From: Clostridiales bacterium UBA1701
Lineage (GTDB): Bacteria > Bacillota > Clostridia > Oscillospirales > Oscillospiraceae
NCBI GenBank assembly: GCA_002320035.1
Contig: DCJL01000009.1
Span: 32,099 to 59,029 of the forward strand
Reading direction: 5' to 3'
DNA: 26,931 nt
This document shows, one piece after another, positions 13,676-22,382 of the stretch. Position 1 is the stretch's first letter, and the number at the start of each line of letters is the position of its first letter. The notes beneath the pieces are model-generated. The model had not been told where the DNA came from. It ran no database searches and was given only the letters and a program-made list of their open reading frames with translations. A program made the position numbers and the translations under genes.

Positions 13676-14350
13676 CTATACGCTTTTTTCAATTGAAACA
13701 ACAGCCAGAAGATCTCCCTCCACAGTGAACTTTACCTCCATGGCGGCAAATTCCATGGCGTATATACGCCCCGGCTCGCTCTGGTATCTGGGGCGGGGGT
13801 CCCCGGCCAGGACGCCCCGCAGGGCTTCCAGCTTTTCCTCCGGTACCCGGGCGGCGCTGCCGGGCGGGAATTCCACGCGGAGCTTCCGCCCCTCGTCTGG
13901 CGCGAAGCCCGAGGCGGCGTCCGGATGGCTGTCGGCGTAGGGCACATAGGGCTTTATATCAAAAATCGGGGTGCCGTCCATCAAATCCGCTCCGGAAACC
14001 CTGAGAGAGCCGTCTTTTTCCACGGAAACAAGCCGCACACAGGACAGGCCCAGGGAGTTTGGCCGGAAAGGGGAGCGGGTGGCGAAAACCCCCATGCGGA
14101 CGTTGCCCCCCAGCCGGGGCGGACGCACCGTAGGGGACCAGCCCTCCCGCCGGACTTCGGAAAAGCCCCAGATGAGCCAGAGATGCGAGAAGCCCTCTAT
14201 CCCCCGCAGAGCCTCCCTGTCGCCGTATTCCGGCTCAAAAACGATCCGGCTCTCCAGCGCCGGCACGATGCCCGCCTGACGGGGGATGCCGAACTTCGTG
14301 GGAAAGTCGCTTTTCATATGGGCGACAGGCTTTATTTTATATTCTTCCAT
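13676..14350 (-). CDS. trmO: tRNA N6-methyltransferase TrmO (TsaA/YaeB family)
   Basis: The 224-residue protein has the TrmO/UPF0066 core: IEGFSHLWLIWGF, RMGVFATRSPFRPNSLGLS and the DLMDGTPIFDIKPYVPYAD signature. In characterised members it methylates N6 of t6A at position 37 in ACY-decoding tRNA, using S-adenosylmethionine. It is the last gene of the miaB-mutS-protease-trmO operon, starting two bases after the protease stop with GGAG inside the end of that gene. A weak 5-bp hairpin follows its stop. The C-terminal extension after about residue 150 is common in the longer branch of the family. Confidence 0.92.
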   Translation of the reverse strand: MEEYKIKPVAHMKSDFPTKFGIPRQAGIVPALESRIVFEPEYGDREALRGIEGFSHLWLIWGFSEVRREGWSPTVRPPRLGGNVRMGVFATRSPFRPNSLGLSCVRLVSVEKDGSLRVSGADLMDGTPIFDIKPYVPYADSHPDAASGFAPDEGRKLRVEFPPGSAARVPEEKLEALRGVLAGDPRPRYQSEPGRIYAMEFAAMEVKFTVEGDLLAVVSIEKSV

Positions 14351-14352
14351 TT

Positions 14353-15060
14353 TTACATCAGCTCCTGAAGCATGGAAAGGGCCTTGAGAGAGATACCGTT
14401 TACCAGCATGTGCAGGAAGATGCTGGTCCAGATGGTGCCCGTTCTCTCGTAGCAGCGGCAGAGCAGCCAGGATATGGGGAGATACTGGATGATAAAGAGC
14501 CAGTACAGCGGCTCCGCCATGGCATAGCCCCAGACATGATACACGGAAAAGAGCAGCATACTGGCGGCGTAGGCCAGGACACGGTTTTTCCGGCGGAGGA
14601 CGCCGAAAACCCCGCCTCTGAACATAAGCTCCTCCACGACGGGGGCCAGGAACACCGCCATAGCAGAGATTTTGCCCATCTCCATGCCCGCCATGTCCAT
14701 AATGGCGGCGTTATTGGGATTCTCCGCAGGCAGCAGAAGCGTGAGCAGGCCATTGACGCAGAGGTTCAGCCCCAGCATAACGCCGTAACTGACGCAGATT
14801 TCAAGCAGGCAGCGGCCGGGCCTGTCGCAGAGAGGGTCAAACTCCCGGCGGAGAAAGCGCCCTTCAAAGGCCAGCATATACATAAATCCCAGCGCATAGC
14901 ACAGGAGATTGACCCCGGCCTCGCCGACCCAGCCTCGGAGCATGATCCAGGTAAGCAGCAGCGGCAGCGCCAGGATATGCACCGGCAGATACAGCAGCGC
15001 CGCCAGGCTCTCGCCCCGGCTCATGCGGCTTTCAAACTCTGTTGTGGGTTCCCTGTTCAT
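14353..15060 (-). CDS. CPBP-family intramembrane metalloprotease
   Basis: The 235-residue multi-span protein has all CPBP (CAAX protease/bacteriocin-processing, Abi) motifs: EELMFRG with Glu143, Glu144 and Arg148; FSVYH with His175; and FLHMLVN with His217 and Asn221. These residues form the metal site of Rce1-type proteases. Its substrate is unknown; bacterial relatives process peptides or act in immunity to self-made bacteriocins, and none is seen nearby. The ATG overlaps the mutS stop by one base (TGATG), so its translation is coupled to mutS, an unusual partner for such an enzyme. Confidence 0.88.
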   Translation of the reverse strand: MNREPTTEFESRMSRGESLAALLYLPVHILALPLLLTWIMLRGWVGEAGVNLLCYALGFMYMLAFEGRFLRREFDPLCDRPGRCLLEICVSYGVMLGLNLCVNGLLTLLLPAENPNNAAIMDMAGMEMGKISAMAVFLAPVVEELMFRGGVFGVLRRKNRVLAYAASMLLFSVYHVWGYAMAEPLYWLFIIQYLPISWLLCRCYERTGTIWTSIFLHMLVNGISLKALSMLQELM

Positions 15061-17669
15061 CAGGCCCTCGCTTTCTTCTGCAATTCAAAGAGCAGGTTCA
15101 TAGCCTCAATGGGCGTAAGGGTGTTCAGATCTGTCTCCAGCAGGGTCTGCCGCACCTGGTCGGAACCGAGATCGGAGAAGCTGATCTGCTCCTTTTCCTC
15201 CGCGGGACCGGCGGCAGCGGCGGGGGCGGCAACGCCCTGAGCCTCCAGCTGGCGCAGGCAGCTCTTTGCCCGGCTTATGACCTGCTCTGGCAGGCCCGCC
15301 AGTTTGGCCACCTCTATGCCATAGCTGTCATCCGCTGCGCCCCGGACGATTTTCCGCAGGAAAACAAGGCTGCCTCCCTGTTTTTTTGCAGTAATGTTAT
15401 AGTTCCTTACGCCGCCGATCTCCCCCTCGAGGGCGGAAAGCTCGTGATAATGAGTGGCAAACATGGTTTTGGCTCCAAGGCGCTTTTTGTCCGCGCAGTA
15501 TTCAAGCACGGCCCTGGCAATCGCCATGCCGTCAAAGGTTGAGGTACCCCGGCCGATCTCGTCAAGAATCAGCAGGGAAGCGGGGGTGGCATGGCGCAGG
15601 ATATTGGCCATCTCGTTCATCTCCACCATGAAGGTGGACTGGCCGGAAGCCAGATCGTCGGAAGCGCCGATGCGGGTGAACACCCGGTCGACGATGCCGA
15701 TGGTAGCGCTTTTTGCCGGGACGAAGGAGCCGATCTGGGCCATAAGCACGATGAGCGCCGTCTGGCGCATATAGGTGGATTTACCGGCCATATTCGGCCC
15801 GGTGACAATGGCCACCCGGTCCTCACCGGCGTTCAGGTAAGTGTCGTTGGGGACAAAAAGCACATCCTTAAGGGTCTGTTCCACCACCGGGTGCCGCCCC
15901 TCGCTTATGTTCAGCTCCCGGGAGGCGTCCACCTCCGGCATGGTATAGCCGTTGCGGACGGCCACCTCCGCCAGGGAGCAGAGGGCGTCCAGCCGGGCAA
16001 CGGCATCCGCCGCCGCTTGAATCCTGCCCACCCGGGCGGCGACAGCGTCCCGAATCCGGCAGAAGAAACCGTATTCCAAATCGTTTATTCTGTCCCGGGC
16101 CGTAAGCAGGGTATTTTCCAGTTCCTTGAGTTCCTGGGTGAAATACCGCTCGTTGGAGACAAGGGTCTGCTTTCTGATATAGTCCTCCGGCACCTTTTCA
16201 AGACCGGCGGAACGGGGAATGTCGATATAATAGCCGAAAACCTTGTTATAGCCTACTTTGAGCTTTTTGATGCCCGTGCGCTGCCGCTCCCGGGCCTCCA
16301 GCTCCGTGACCATCTGGGCGCCATTGTCCCGCACGTTCCGAAGCCTGTCCAGTTCCTCGTCATAGCCCGGGCGGATGATGCCGCCCTCGCGGACAGAAAA
16401 AGGCGGTTCGTCGCAGATGGCCCGGTCTATCTCCTCCCGGATATCCTCCAGAGCGTCCATGCCCCGGATATCCCGCAGTTCCGCGCATTTGAAGCCCTCC
16501 AGCAGGGCCTTCAGCCCCGGCAGGGCCCCGGCGCAGTTTGAGAGGGCGCGCAGGTCCCGCCCGCCGGCGGTGCCGTAGACCGCCCGGCCCACAAGGCGCT
16601 GCATATCGTTTATCTGCCGCAGGCTCTCTATCAGCTCGCCCCGCTTTACATTGTCCCTGAAAAGCTCATTCACCGCCGACAGCCGGCGTTTTATGGCCAC
16701 CGGGGACAGCAGGGGCCGCTCCACCCAAGAGCGCAGCAGCCTGCCGCCCATGGGGGTTTTCGTTCTGTCCAGCACCCAGAGCAGAGAGCCCCTCTTCTCC
16801 CCGCTGCGCAGGGATTCCGTAAGCTCCAGGCTGCGCCGGGTGGTCCAGTCCAGCTCCATGTATCTTCCGTCGTAGAACACGTCCAGGCGGTTTATGTGGC
16901 TCATGTCGAATTTCTGCGTGTCGGCAATATAGCTCAGCAGCGCCCCGGAGGCACAGACGGCGGCGTTGTTCCCGCCCAGGCCGCTCTGGTCCACGTCGTC
17001 AAAGCCGAACTGGGCGCAGACGCCCGCGGCGGCCGAGAGAAAGTCGAAGCGCCGGTCCCCGCTCTCCAGCATGGCGGAGAGCTTTTTCGTAAGAAAGTCC
17101 CTCAGGGCGCCTTCCTGCTCCGCCCCGGAGGAGAGCAGCGCCTCCCGGGGGGCGAAGCGGCCCAGTTCATTGAGGATATGGGAAACCGCGTCGCTCTCGA
17201 AGGCGGCGCAGCAGAATTCTCCCGTGGAGATATCGCAGAAAGCGGCCGCGCCCCGGCCGTTGTTCAGATACACGGAGCAGATATAATTGCTCCGCTCCTC
17301 CTGCAGCATGGAGCTCTCGGTGACCGTGCCAGGGGTGATGATGCGGATAACGTCCCGCTGGACAAGGCCCTTGGCCAGCGCCGGATCCTCGGTCTGCTCG
17401 CAGATGGCTATCTTATAGCCCTTGGCTATGAGCCGGGCAATATAGGCCTCGGCGCTGTGATAGGGAACGCCGCACATGGGCGTTCTCTCGTCCGGGTTTT
17501 CCACATTGCGGTCCCTTGTGGTCAGGGCCAGGTCCAGCTCTTTGGAGGCCAGCTTCGCGTCCTCGTCGAACATCTCATAAAAATCGCCCAGGCGGAAAAA
17601 GAGCAAACAATCCTCATGTTTGCTCTTTATCTCGTTGTACTGCCTTTTCATCGGGGTAAGCTCAGCCAT
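15060..17669 (-). CDS. mutS: DNA mismatch repair protein MutS
   Basis: MutS1 of 869 residues, the usual length. It has the mismatch-reading GDFYEMF (Phe-x-Glu) near residue 30, connector and lever domains, a clamp around 430-560 and the ATPase with Walker A GPNMAGKST at 624-632, Walker B LLILDEIGRGTSTFDG and FATHYHEL. It recognises mispairs in the new strand and recruits MutL. It overlaps the end of miaB by eight bases, with GGAGA eight bases before the ATG. Its stop overlaps the protease start. mutL sits just beyond miaB on the opposite strand. Confidence 0.97.
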   Translation of the reverse strand: MAELTPMKRQYNEIKSKHEDCLLFFRLGDFYEMFDEDAKLASKELDLALTTRDRNVENPDERTPMCGVPYHSAEAYIARLIAKGYKIAICEQTEDPALAKGLVQRDVIRIITPGTVTESSMLQEERSNYICSVYLNNGRGAAAFCDISTGEFCCAAFESDAVSHILNELGRFAPREALLSSGAEQEGALRDFLTKKLSAMLESGDRRFDFLSAAAGVCAQFGFDDVDQSGLGGNNAAVCASGALLSYIADTQKFDMSHINRLDVFYDGRYMELDWTTRRSLELTESLRSGEKRGSLLWVLDRTKTPMGGRLLRSWVERPLLSPVAIKRRLSAVNELFRDNVKRGELIESLRQINDMQRLVGRAVYGTAGGRDLRALSNCAGALPGLKALLEGFKCAELRDIRGMDALEDIREEIDRAICDEPPFSVREGGIIRPGYDEELDRLRNVRDNGAQMVTELEARERQRTGIKKLKVGYNKVFGYYIDIPRSAGLEKVPEDYIRKQTLVSNERYFTQELKELENTLLTARDRINDLEYGFFCRIRDAVAARVGRIQAAADAVARLDALCSLAEVAVRNGYTMPEVDASRELNISEGRHPVVEQTLKDVLFVPNDTYLNAGEDRVAIVTGPNMAGKSTYMRQTALIVLMAQIGSFVPAKSATIGIVDRVFTRIGASDDLASGQSTFMVEMNEMANILRHATPASLLILDEIGRGTSTFDGMAIARAVLEYCADKKRLGAKTMFATHYHELSALEGEIGGVRNYNITAKKQGGSLVFLRKIVRGAADDSYGIEVAKLAGLPEQVISRAKSCLRQLEAQGVAAPAAAAGPAEEKEQISFSDLGSDQVRQTLLETDLNTLTPIEAMNLLFELQKKARA

Positions 17670-19080
17670 TTTCTATCTCTCCATACAGCGCCCAGGTATT
17701 CCCGGAACATATTTTCACGTCTATAAAGCGCCCGATAAGGGCGGGATTCCCCCTGAGATGCACGAGCCTGCCGCCGTTTGTGCGGCTGGAGAGATTATAC
17801 TCGTCCCGCCCCGTCTCTCCGTCCACCAGGACCCGGAGAATCCTGCCCTCATACTCCCTGTGCTTTTCGGAGGAGATGCGATTGGAGACCTCCATAAGCC
17901 GGTCGAAATGCCGCTGCTTATCCTCTCTTGTATAGGGGTCGGGCATGGAGGCCGCAGGCGTTCCCACGCGCTTGGAATAGATAAAAGTGAACATGGCGTC
18001 AAAGCGGACCTTTTCGCAGAGCCTTATGGTATCCTCAAAGTCCTCCTCAGTCTCGCCGGGGAAGCCCACGATGATATCCGTGGTGAGGACGAGATCCGGC
18101 ATATAGCTTCTGGCCAGCTCCGCCTGGCGGAGATATTTGGCGCTGTCGTAGCTGCGGTTCATAAGCTTCAGAATTCTGTCGCTTCCGGACTGGACTGGCA
18201 GATGGAGCTGATGGGCGCACTTTTCGCAGGCGGCCATGGTTTCAAAAAGCTTCTCCGTTGCATCCTTGGGATGGCTTGTCATAAAGCGGATGAGAAAGTC
18301 CCCCGGGATGTCGTTTATCATGCGGATGAGGTCGGCAAAGTCCACGCCGGCACCCAGATCCTTCCCATAGGAGTTCACATTCTGGCCCAGCAGGGTAATG
18401 TCCTTATAGCCCTGCTCCACAAGCTGCCTGGCCTCTGCCACCACATCCTCCGGGCGGCGGGAGCGCTCCCGGCCCCGCACATAGGGCACCACACAGTAGG
18501 AGCAGAAATTGTTGCAGCCATACATGATGGACAGCCAGGCCTTCACGCCGCCGTCTCTTTGCTGGGGAATGCCCTCGGCCATGACCCCGTCGCTCTTTTC
18601 TGCGGCAAAGACCCGCCTGTGCCCGGTCATGACCCGGCTGATCAGCTCCGGAAAGCGCCAGAGCTCGTGGGGGCCGAAAACCAGGTCCACCACGGGATAG
18701 GATTTCTTTATTTTCTCCGCCATATGCTCCTGCTGCACCATGCAGCCGCAGACGGCGATAATCTGCTCCGGCTTGTTTTTCTTGGAGTGGTTCAGTGCCC
18801 CCACGTTGCCCAGCACGCGCATCTCCGCGTGCTCCCGGACGGCGCAGGTGTTCACGACGATGATATCCGCCTGAAACTCGTTCTGGGTGAAGCCGCAGCC
18901 CATCTCCGCCAGGTATCCCCGGAGCTTTTCGCTGTCCGCCTCGTTCTGCTGGCAGCCGTAGGTGTCCACCATGGCCAGCGGCCGCTTTCCCTCGGCGGCA
19001 AAGCGGGCGGAAATTCGGGCGCAGATGCCCTCCTGTTCCTTTATCTTCTCAATATCTATAACTTTTCTTTCGTAGCTCAT
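17662..19080 (-). CDS. miaB: tRNA i6A37 methylthiotransferase MiaB
   Basis: MiaB is a radical-SAM enzyme that converts i6A37 to ms2i6A37 in tRNAs reading UNN codons. In the 472-residue form the N-terminal UPF0004 cluster cysteines are Cys43, Cys79 and Cys113, the radical-SAM CxxxCxxC is Cys189/193/196 (YGCNNFCSYC), and a TRAM RNA-binding domain ends the chain. ATG 19080 is chosen because AAAGGA is nine bases upstream; an earlier in-frame GTG at 19122 has no ribosome site. It leads the operon and overlaps mutS. Its substrate is made by MiaA, encoded in the divergent operon. Confidence 0.95.
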   Translation of the reverse strand: MSYERKVIDIEKIKEQEGICARISARFAAEGKRPLAMVDTYGCQQNEADSEKLRGYLAEMGCGFTQNEFQADIIVVNTCAVREHAEMRVLGNVGALNHSKKNKPEQIIAVCGCMVQQEHMAEKIKKSYPVVDLVFGPHELWRFPELISRVMTGHRRVFAAEKSDGVMAEGIPQQRDGGVKAWLSIMYGCNNFCSYCVVPYVRGRERSRRPEDVVAEARQLVEQGYKDITLLGQNVNSYGKDLGAGVDFADLIRMINDIPGDFLIRFMTSHPKDATEKLFETMAACEKCAHQLHLPVQSGSDRILKLMNRSYDSAKYLRQAELARSYMPDLVLTTDIIVGFPGETEEDFEDTIRLCEKVRFDAMFTFIYSKRVGTPAASMPDPYTREDKQRHFDRLMEVSNRISSEKHREYEGRILRVLVDGETGRDEYNLSSRTNGGRLVHLRGNPALIGRFIDVKICSGNTWALYGEIENG

Positions 19081-19112
19081 TTTTACTTGTCCTTTAAATC
19101 TGTATTCATTCA

Positions 19113-19142
19113 ATATTAACACAAATTAAGTGGAAATTTCAA
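19113..19142 (-). promoter_or_regulatory. Candidate promoter of the miaB-mutS operon
   Basis: On the - strand, TTGAAA (19142-19137), 18-base spacer and TAATAT (19118-19113). The -10 matches four of six bases. Its -35 lies within the spacer of the opposing mutL promoter. Confidence 0.4.
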
Positions 19143-19159
19143 CAAAAATCCTGTATAAT
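19131..19159 (+). promoter_or_regulatory. Candidate promoter of the mutL-miaA operon
   Basis: TGGAAA (19131-19136), 17-base spacer and a perfect TATAAT (19154-19159). The -35 is weak (four of six). It overlaps the leftward miaB promoter, so the two polymerases would compete for the same DNA. Confidence 0.5.
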
Positions 19160-19189
19160 GAAAGCGCTTTAAGATTCTGGAGGTAAACA

Positions 19190-21118
19190 ATGCCTGTTAT
19201 CAATATACTCTCCCCTCATGTTGCGGACATGATCGCCGCAGGCGAGGTGGTGGAGCGCCCCGCCTCGGTCATCAAGGAGCTGATGGAAAACGCCTTTGAC
19301 GCCGGAGCCAAAAATGTAAGCGTGGAGATCCGCGGCGGCGGTGCCACCTATATCCGCGTCACCGATGACGGCTGCGGCATGGCCCCGGAGGACGCGGGCG
19401 TGGCTTTCCTGCGCCACGCCACTTCCAAGCTCCGCGATGAAAGGGGCCTTGAGGCCATCCGCACCATGGGCTTCCGGGGCGAAGCGCTGGCGGCCATCTC
19501 CGCTGTATCCAATATTGAACTTCGCACCCGCCGCCGGGACGACGCCGAGGGTACCCTCGTAAGGCTTCAGGCCGGAGATATAAAGGACATGGTCCCCGCC
19601 GGCTGCCCCGCCGGGACCAGCATGATCGTCCGGGATCTGTTTTTCAACACCCCCGCCCGGCTGAAGTTCCTGAAATCCGACCGCAGCGAGGCCTCCGCCT
19701 GCCTGCTCTCGGCCCTGCGCTGCGCCCTTGGGCGGCCGGAGGTCTCCGTCCGCTTTATCCGGGACGGCCGGGAGGAATTTTTCTCCCCCGGGGACGGTCG
19801 GGAAGACTCCTGCGTGTACGCCCTGCTGGGGCGCGAGCTGGCCTCCTCCATGCTCCCCTGCATGAGCGAGGACCGAGGGCTTAAGCTCAGGGGCTTTATC
19901 TCCTCCCCCGCCGCCGGCCGGGGCAACAGGAGCAATCAGTACTTTTTCTGCAACGGGCGCTACATTAAATCCCCCCTGCTCCAGAGCGCGCTGGAACAGG
20001 CATATAAAAACAGCCTGCTCACAGGCCGCTATCCCTCCTGCGCCCTGTATCTGGAGATTGGCTGGGGAAGCGTGGATGTGAACGTGCACCCGGCCAAAAC
20101 AGAGGTGAAATTCGCTGCCGAGCGGCAGGTTTTCGACCTTGTTTATCACGCTGCCCGCTTCGCCCTTGAGAACGAAAGCCGGATGGCCGCTACGCCCCCG
20201 ACTTCCGCCCCGCTCCCCGTGCCCCAGCCCGCTCCCGCGCCGGCGGAGAGAGGGGCGGCGCAGGAATCCGGGGCAACCTTTTACCGTGACACGCGTGCCG
20301 TCGGTTCTGGCGGCGCCGTGCACTCCGTCCGAAGCGCCGTCCCGGCGCCCCCACGGGAGAGCGCCCTCAAAAAGCCCGCTCCCGTGAGCTTCAAAAGTTA
20401 TGACCAGCCCTATCAGACCAGCATTCCCCTGCCCTCGCGTCCCATTTCGGCCTCTTTCGAGGCAAAAAGCCCCGCCGCGACAGGGCTTGCAGTCCAGGCG
20501 CCGAAAATTGATGTTGAAAACTCTGTTCAAAATGTTGAAAGTTCTCCCTTTCCCGACCACAAGATAGTGGGTGAGGCACTAAAGACCTATATCATCGTGG
20601 AGCGGGGCGAGGAGCTGATTTTTATCGACAAGCATGCCGCCCATGAGCGCATAATTTTCGACCGGCTCAAGGCGCGGGGCGGCAGGATGATGGCTCAGAG
20701 CCTTCTCTGTCCCTCCCCCTTACGCCTGACCCCGGAGGACGGGGAGCTGCTGGAAAAAAACGGGGAGCTGCTGGCGGCGCTTGGTTTTGAAATCGAGCCT
20801 TTCGGGGAGAATGAGTTTATAATCCGCGCTGTCCCCGCAGACATGGCCCCGGGAGATGCGGCGGCGGCGCTGGAGGAGATATGCGAAAAGCTCCGCAGCG
20901 GCAGAAGCCCCGAGGCGGAGAACGCCCGGGACGAAATTCTCCACACTGTGGCCTGCAAGGCAGCCATAAAAGCCAGCTGGGACACCCAGCGGCAGGAGCT
21001 TGAGCGCCTTGTGGAGGCTGTGCTGTCGGGAGAGGTAAAATACTGCCCCCACGGCAGGCCCGTCTCCGTTGTCATGACCCGCAAAGAGCTTGACAAACAG
21101 TTCAAGCGTATCGTATGA
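19190..21118 (+). CDS. mutL: DNA mismatch repair protein MutL (endonuclease type)
   Basis: The 642-residue protein has the GHKL ATPase N-terminus (MENAFDAGA, DDGCGM, GFRGEALAAI), a Pro/Ala-rich linker (about 330-450) and a C-terminal domain with nuclease motifs. DKHAAHERIIFD (480-491) corresponds to DQHAx2Ex4E of nicking MutL proteins, with Gln to Lys and the last Glu to Asp; ACKAAIKA and CPHGRP (from Cys619) supply the other metal ligands. In organisms without MutH this domain nicks the new strand. GGAGG seven bases upstream sets the start. It is followed after nine bases by miaA. Confidence 0.96.
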   Translation: MPVINILSPHVADMIAAGEVVERPASVIKELMENAFDAGAKNVSVEIRGGGATYIRVTDDGCGMAPEDAGVAFLRHATSKLRDERGLEAIRTMGFRGEALAAISAVSNIELRTRRRDDAEGTLVRLQAGDIKDMVPAGCPAGTSMIVRDLFFNTPARLKFLKSDRSEASACLLSALRCALGRPEVSVRFIRDGREEFFSPGDGREDSCVYALLGRELASSMLPCMSEDRGLKLRGFISSPAAGRGNRSNQYFFCNGRYIKSPLLQSALEQAYKNSLLTGRYPSCALYLEIGWGSVDVNVHPAKTEVKFAAERQVFDLVYHAARFALENESRMAATPPTSAPLPVPQPAPAPAERGAAQESGATFYRDTRAVGSGGAVHSVRSAVPAPPRESALKKPAPVSFKSYDQPYQTSIPLPSRPISASFEAKSPAATGLAVQAPKIDVENSVQNVESSPFPDHKIVGEALKTYIIVERGEELIFIDKHAAHERIIFDRLKARGGRMMAQSLLCPSPLRLTPEDGELLEKNGELLAALGFEIEPFGENEFIIRAVPADMAPGDAAAALEEICEKLRSGRSPEAENARDEILHTVACKAAIKASWDTQRQELERLVEAVLSGEVKYCPHGRPVSVVMTRKELDKQFKRIV

Positions 21119-21127
21119 GGTGCCGCC

Positions 21128-22075
21128 ATGCAGCCGAAAGTAATCGTTGTGGCAGGCCCCACGGCCTGCGGGAAAACCAGGCTTGGCATAGCGCTTGCCC
21201 AAGAATTGGGCGGGGAGATTGTCTCGGCGGACTCCATGCAGGTATACCGCCGCATGGATATCGGCACCGCCAAGGCCACGGCGGAGGAGCGCGCCGCCGC
21301 GCCCCATCATATGCTGGATGTGGCCGAGCCTTGGGAGGACTACTCCGTGGCCCGCTATGTGGAGGCCGCCGCCGCCTGCTGTGATGATATCCTCCGGCGG
21401 GGAAAGCTGCCCATAATCGTGGGCGGCACCGGGCTTTATATCGACTCGCTCCTGTCCGGCCGGGATTTTGCGGCCCGGGAGGAGGGGGACGAAAAGCTCC
21501 GCGCCTCTTTGGCTGCGGAATATGAGGCGCTGGGCGGCGAGGCCCTGCTCCAAAGGCTCCGCTCCTTTGACCCGGAGCGGGCCGGGAAACTGCACCCGGC
21601 GGACAAGCGCCGCATCATCCGGGCCATTGAGATCTACACGCTCACAGGCACCACCATAACCGAGCATGACCGGCGCAGCCGGGAGCTGCCCGGGCGCTAC
21701 GAGGCCGCCCGGATCGTCCTGGGCTATGCCGACCGGGCGGCCCTTTACGCCCGCATAGACAGCCGGGTGGACAAGATGGCCGAAGCCGGGCTTATGGCGG
21801 AGGTCGCCGCCCTTTTAAAGGAGGGCGTTGCGCCGGATTGCACGGCCATGCAGGCCATTGGCTATAAAGAAGCCGCCCTCTGCATAAGGGGCAGCATTCC
21901 GGAGCAGGAGGCACTGGCACGCATAAAACAGAACAGCCGCCGCTATGCCAAGCGGCAGCTCACCTGGTTCTCCCGCTGGGAGGACGCTTTGCGGATAAGC
22001 TGGCAGGGCAAGCCCGATTTTGAACGGGCCCGACTGCTTTCGACGGAGTTTTCGCGCAGCCGCGGTATATCATAG
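21128..22075 (+). CDS. miaA: tRNA dimethylallyltransferase MiaA
   Basis: MiaA adds a dimethylallyl group to N6 of adenosine 37, the substrate of MiaB. The 315-residue protein has the P-loop GPTACGKT (10-17), DSMQVYRRMDIGTAK (substrate binding), IIVGGTGLYIDSL and the C-terminal AIGYKE and KRQLTWFSR blocks. A TGAGGTG sequence overlapping the mutL stop serves as ribosome site. The mutL-miaA-hfq gene order is also known in Proteobacteria. Its stop codon lies inside a stem-loop that precedes hfq. Confidence 0.96.
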   Translation: MQPKVIVVAGPTACGKTRLGIALAQELGGEIVSADSMQVYRRMDIGTAKATAEERAAAPHHMLDVAEPWEDYSVARYVEAAAACCDDILRRGKLPIIVGGTGLYIDSLLSGRDFAAREEGDEKLRASLAAEYEALGGEALLQRLRSFDPERAGKLHPADKRRIIRAIEIYTLTGTTITEHDRRSRELPGRYEAARIVLGYADRAALYARIDSRVDKMAEAGLMAEVAALLKEGVAPDCTAMQAIGYKEAALCIRGSIPEQEALARIKQNSRRYAKRQLTWFSRWEDALRISWQGKPDFERARLLSTEFSRSRGIS

Positions 22076-22108
22076 AGTACCCCGCCAAAAAGCGGGATAC
22101 ACTATGAT
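22069..22108 (+). promoter_or_regulatory. Stem-loop spanning the miaA stop, upstream of hfq
   Basis: Arms 22069-22085 and 22092-22108 pair with only two symmetric one-base mismatches (A·A and C·A) around the loop CAAAAA. The stem contains the miaA TAG codon. It ends 46 bases before the hfq ATG and has no T-run, so it looks like an mRNA processing, stability or regulatory element and not a terminator. Confidence 0.55.
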
Positions 22109-22154
22109 GAAGCGGCCGGGACAGCCGCTTCCAGAAAAAAAGGAGTTGGCTGAA

Positions 22155-22382
22155 ATGCAGAAAACGCAGAATCTCCAGGACGCATTCCTGAACCTTGCAA
22201 GAAGAGACCGGCTGACGGTCACCATGTTTCTTATGAACGGCTTCCAGCTTCACGGGGTGGTAAAGGGCTTTGACGGCTTCACCGTGATCCTGGATTCCGA
22301 CGGCAAGCAGCAGCTTATTTACAAACACGCCATATCCACCATTGTTCCCCCCAAACCGATCAGCCTTGAGGCGGATACATAA
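22155..22382 (+). CDS. hfq: RNA chaperone Hfq
   Basis: The 75-residue protein is Hfq: the Sm1 part runs from LQDAFLNLARRDRLTVTMFL through NGFQLHGVVKGFDGFTVIL, and Sm2 has the signature YKHAISTIVP. It forms a hexameric ring that binds small RNAs and mRNAs. The frame is open further upstream, but AGGAG nine bases before ATG 22155 and the usual family length fix this start. The short acidic tail is typical of Firmicutes Hfq. It is the third gene after mutL and miaA, and its last bases overlap the probable start of the next gene. Confidence 0.96.
   Translation: MQKTQNLQDAFLNLARRDRLTVTMFLMNGFQLHGVVKGFDGFTVILDSDGKQQLIYKHAISTIVPPKPISLEADT

Noticed and set aside
17620..19119. + strand open frame of 499 codons opposite miaB
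   Set aside because: Shadow of miaB, whose iron-sulfur cysteine motifs are on the - strand.
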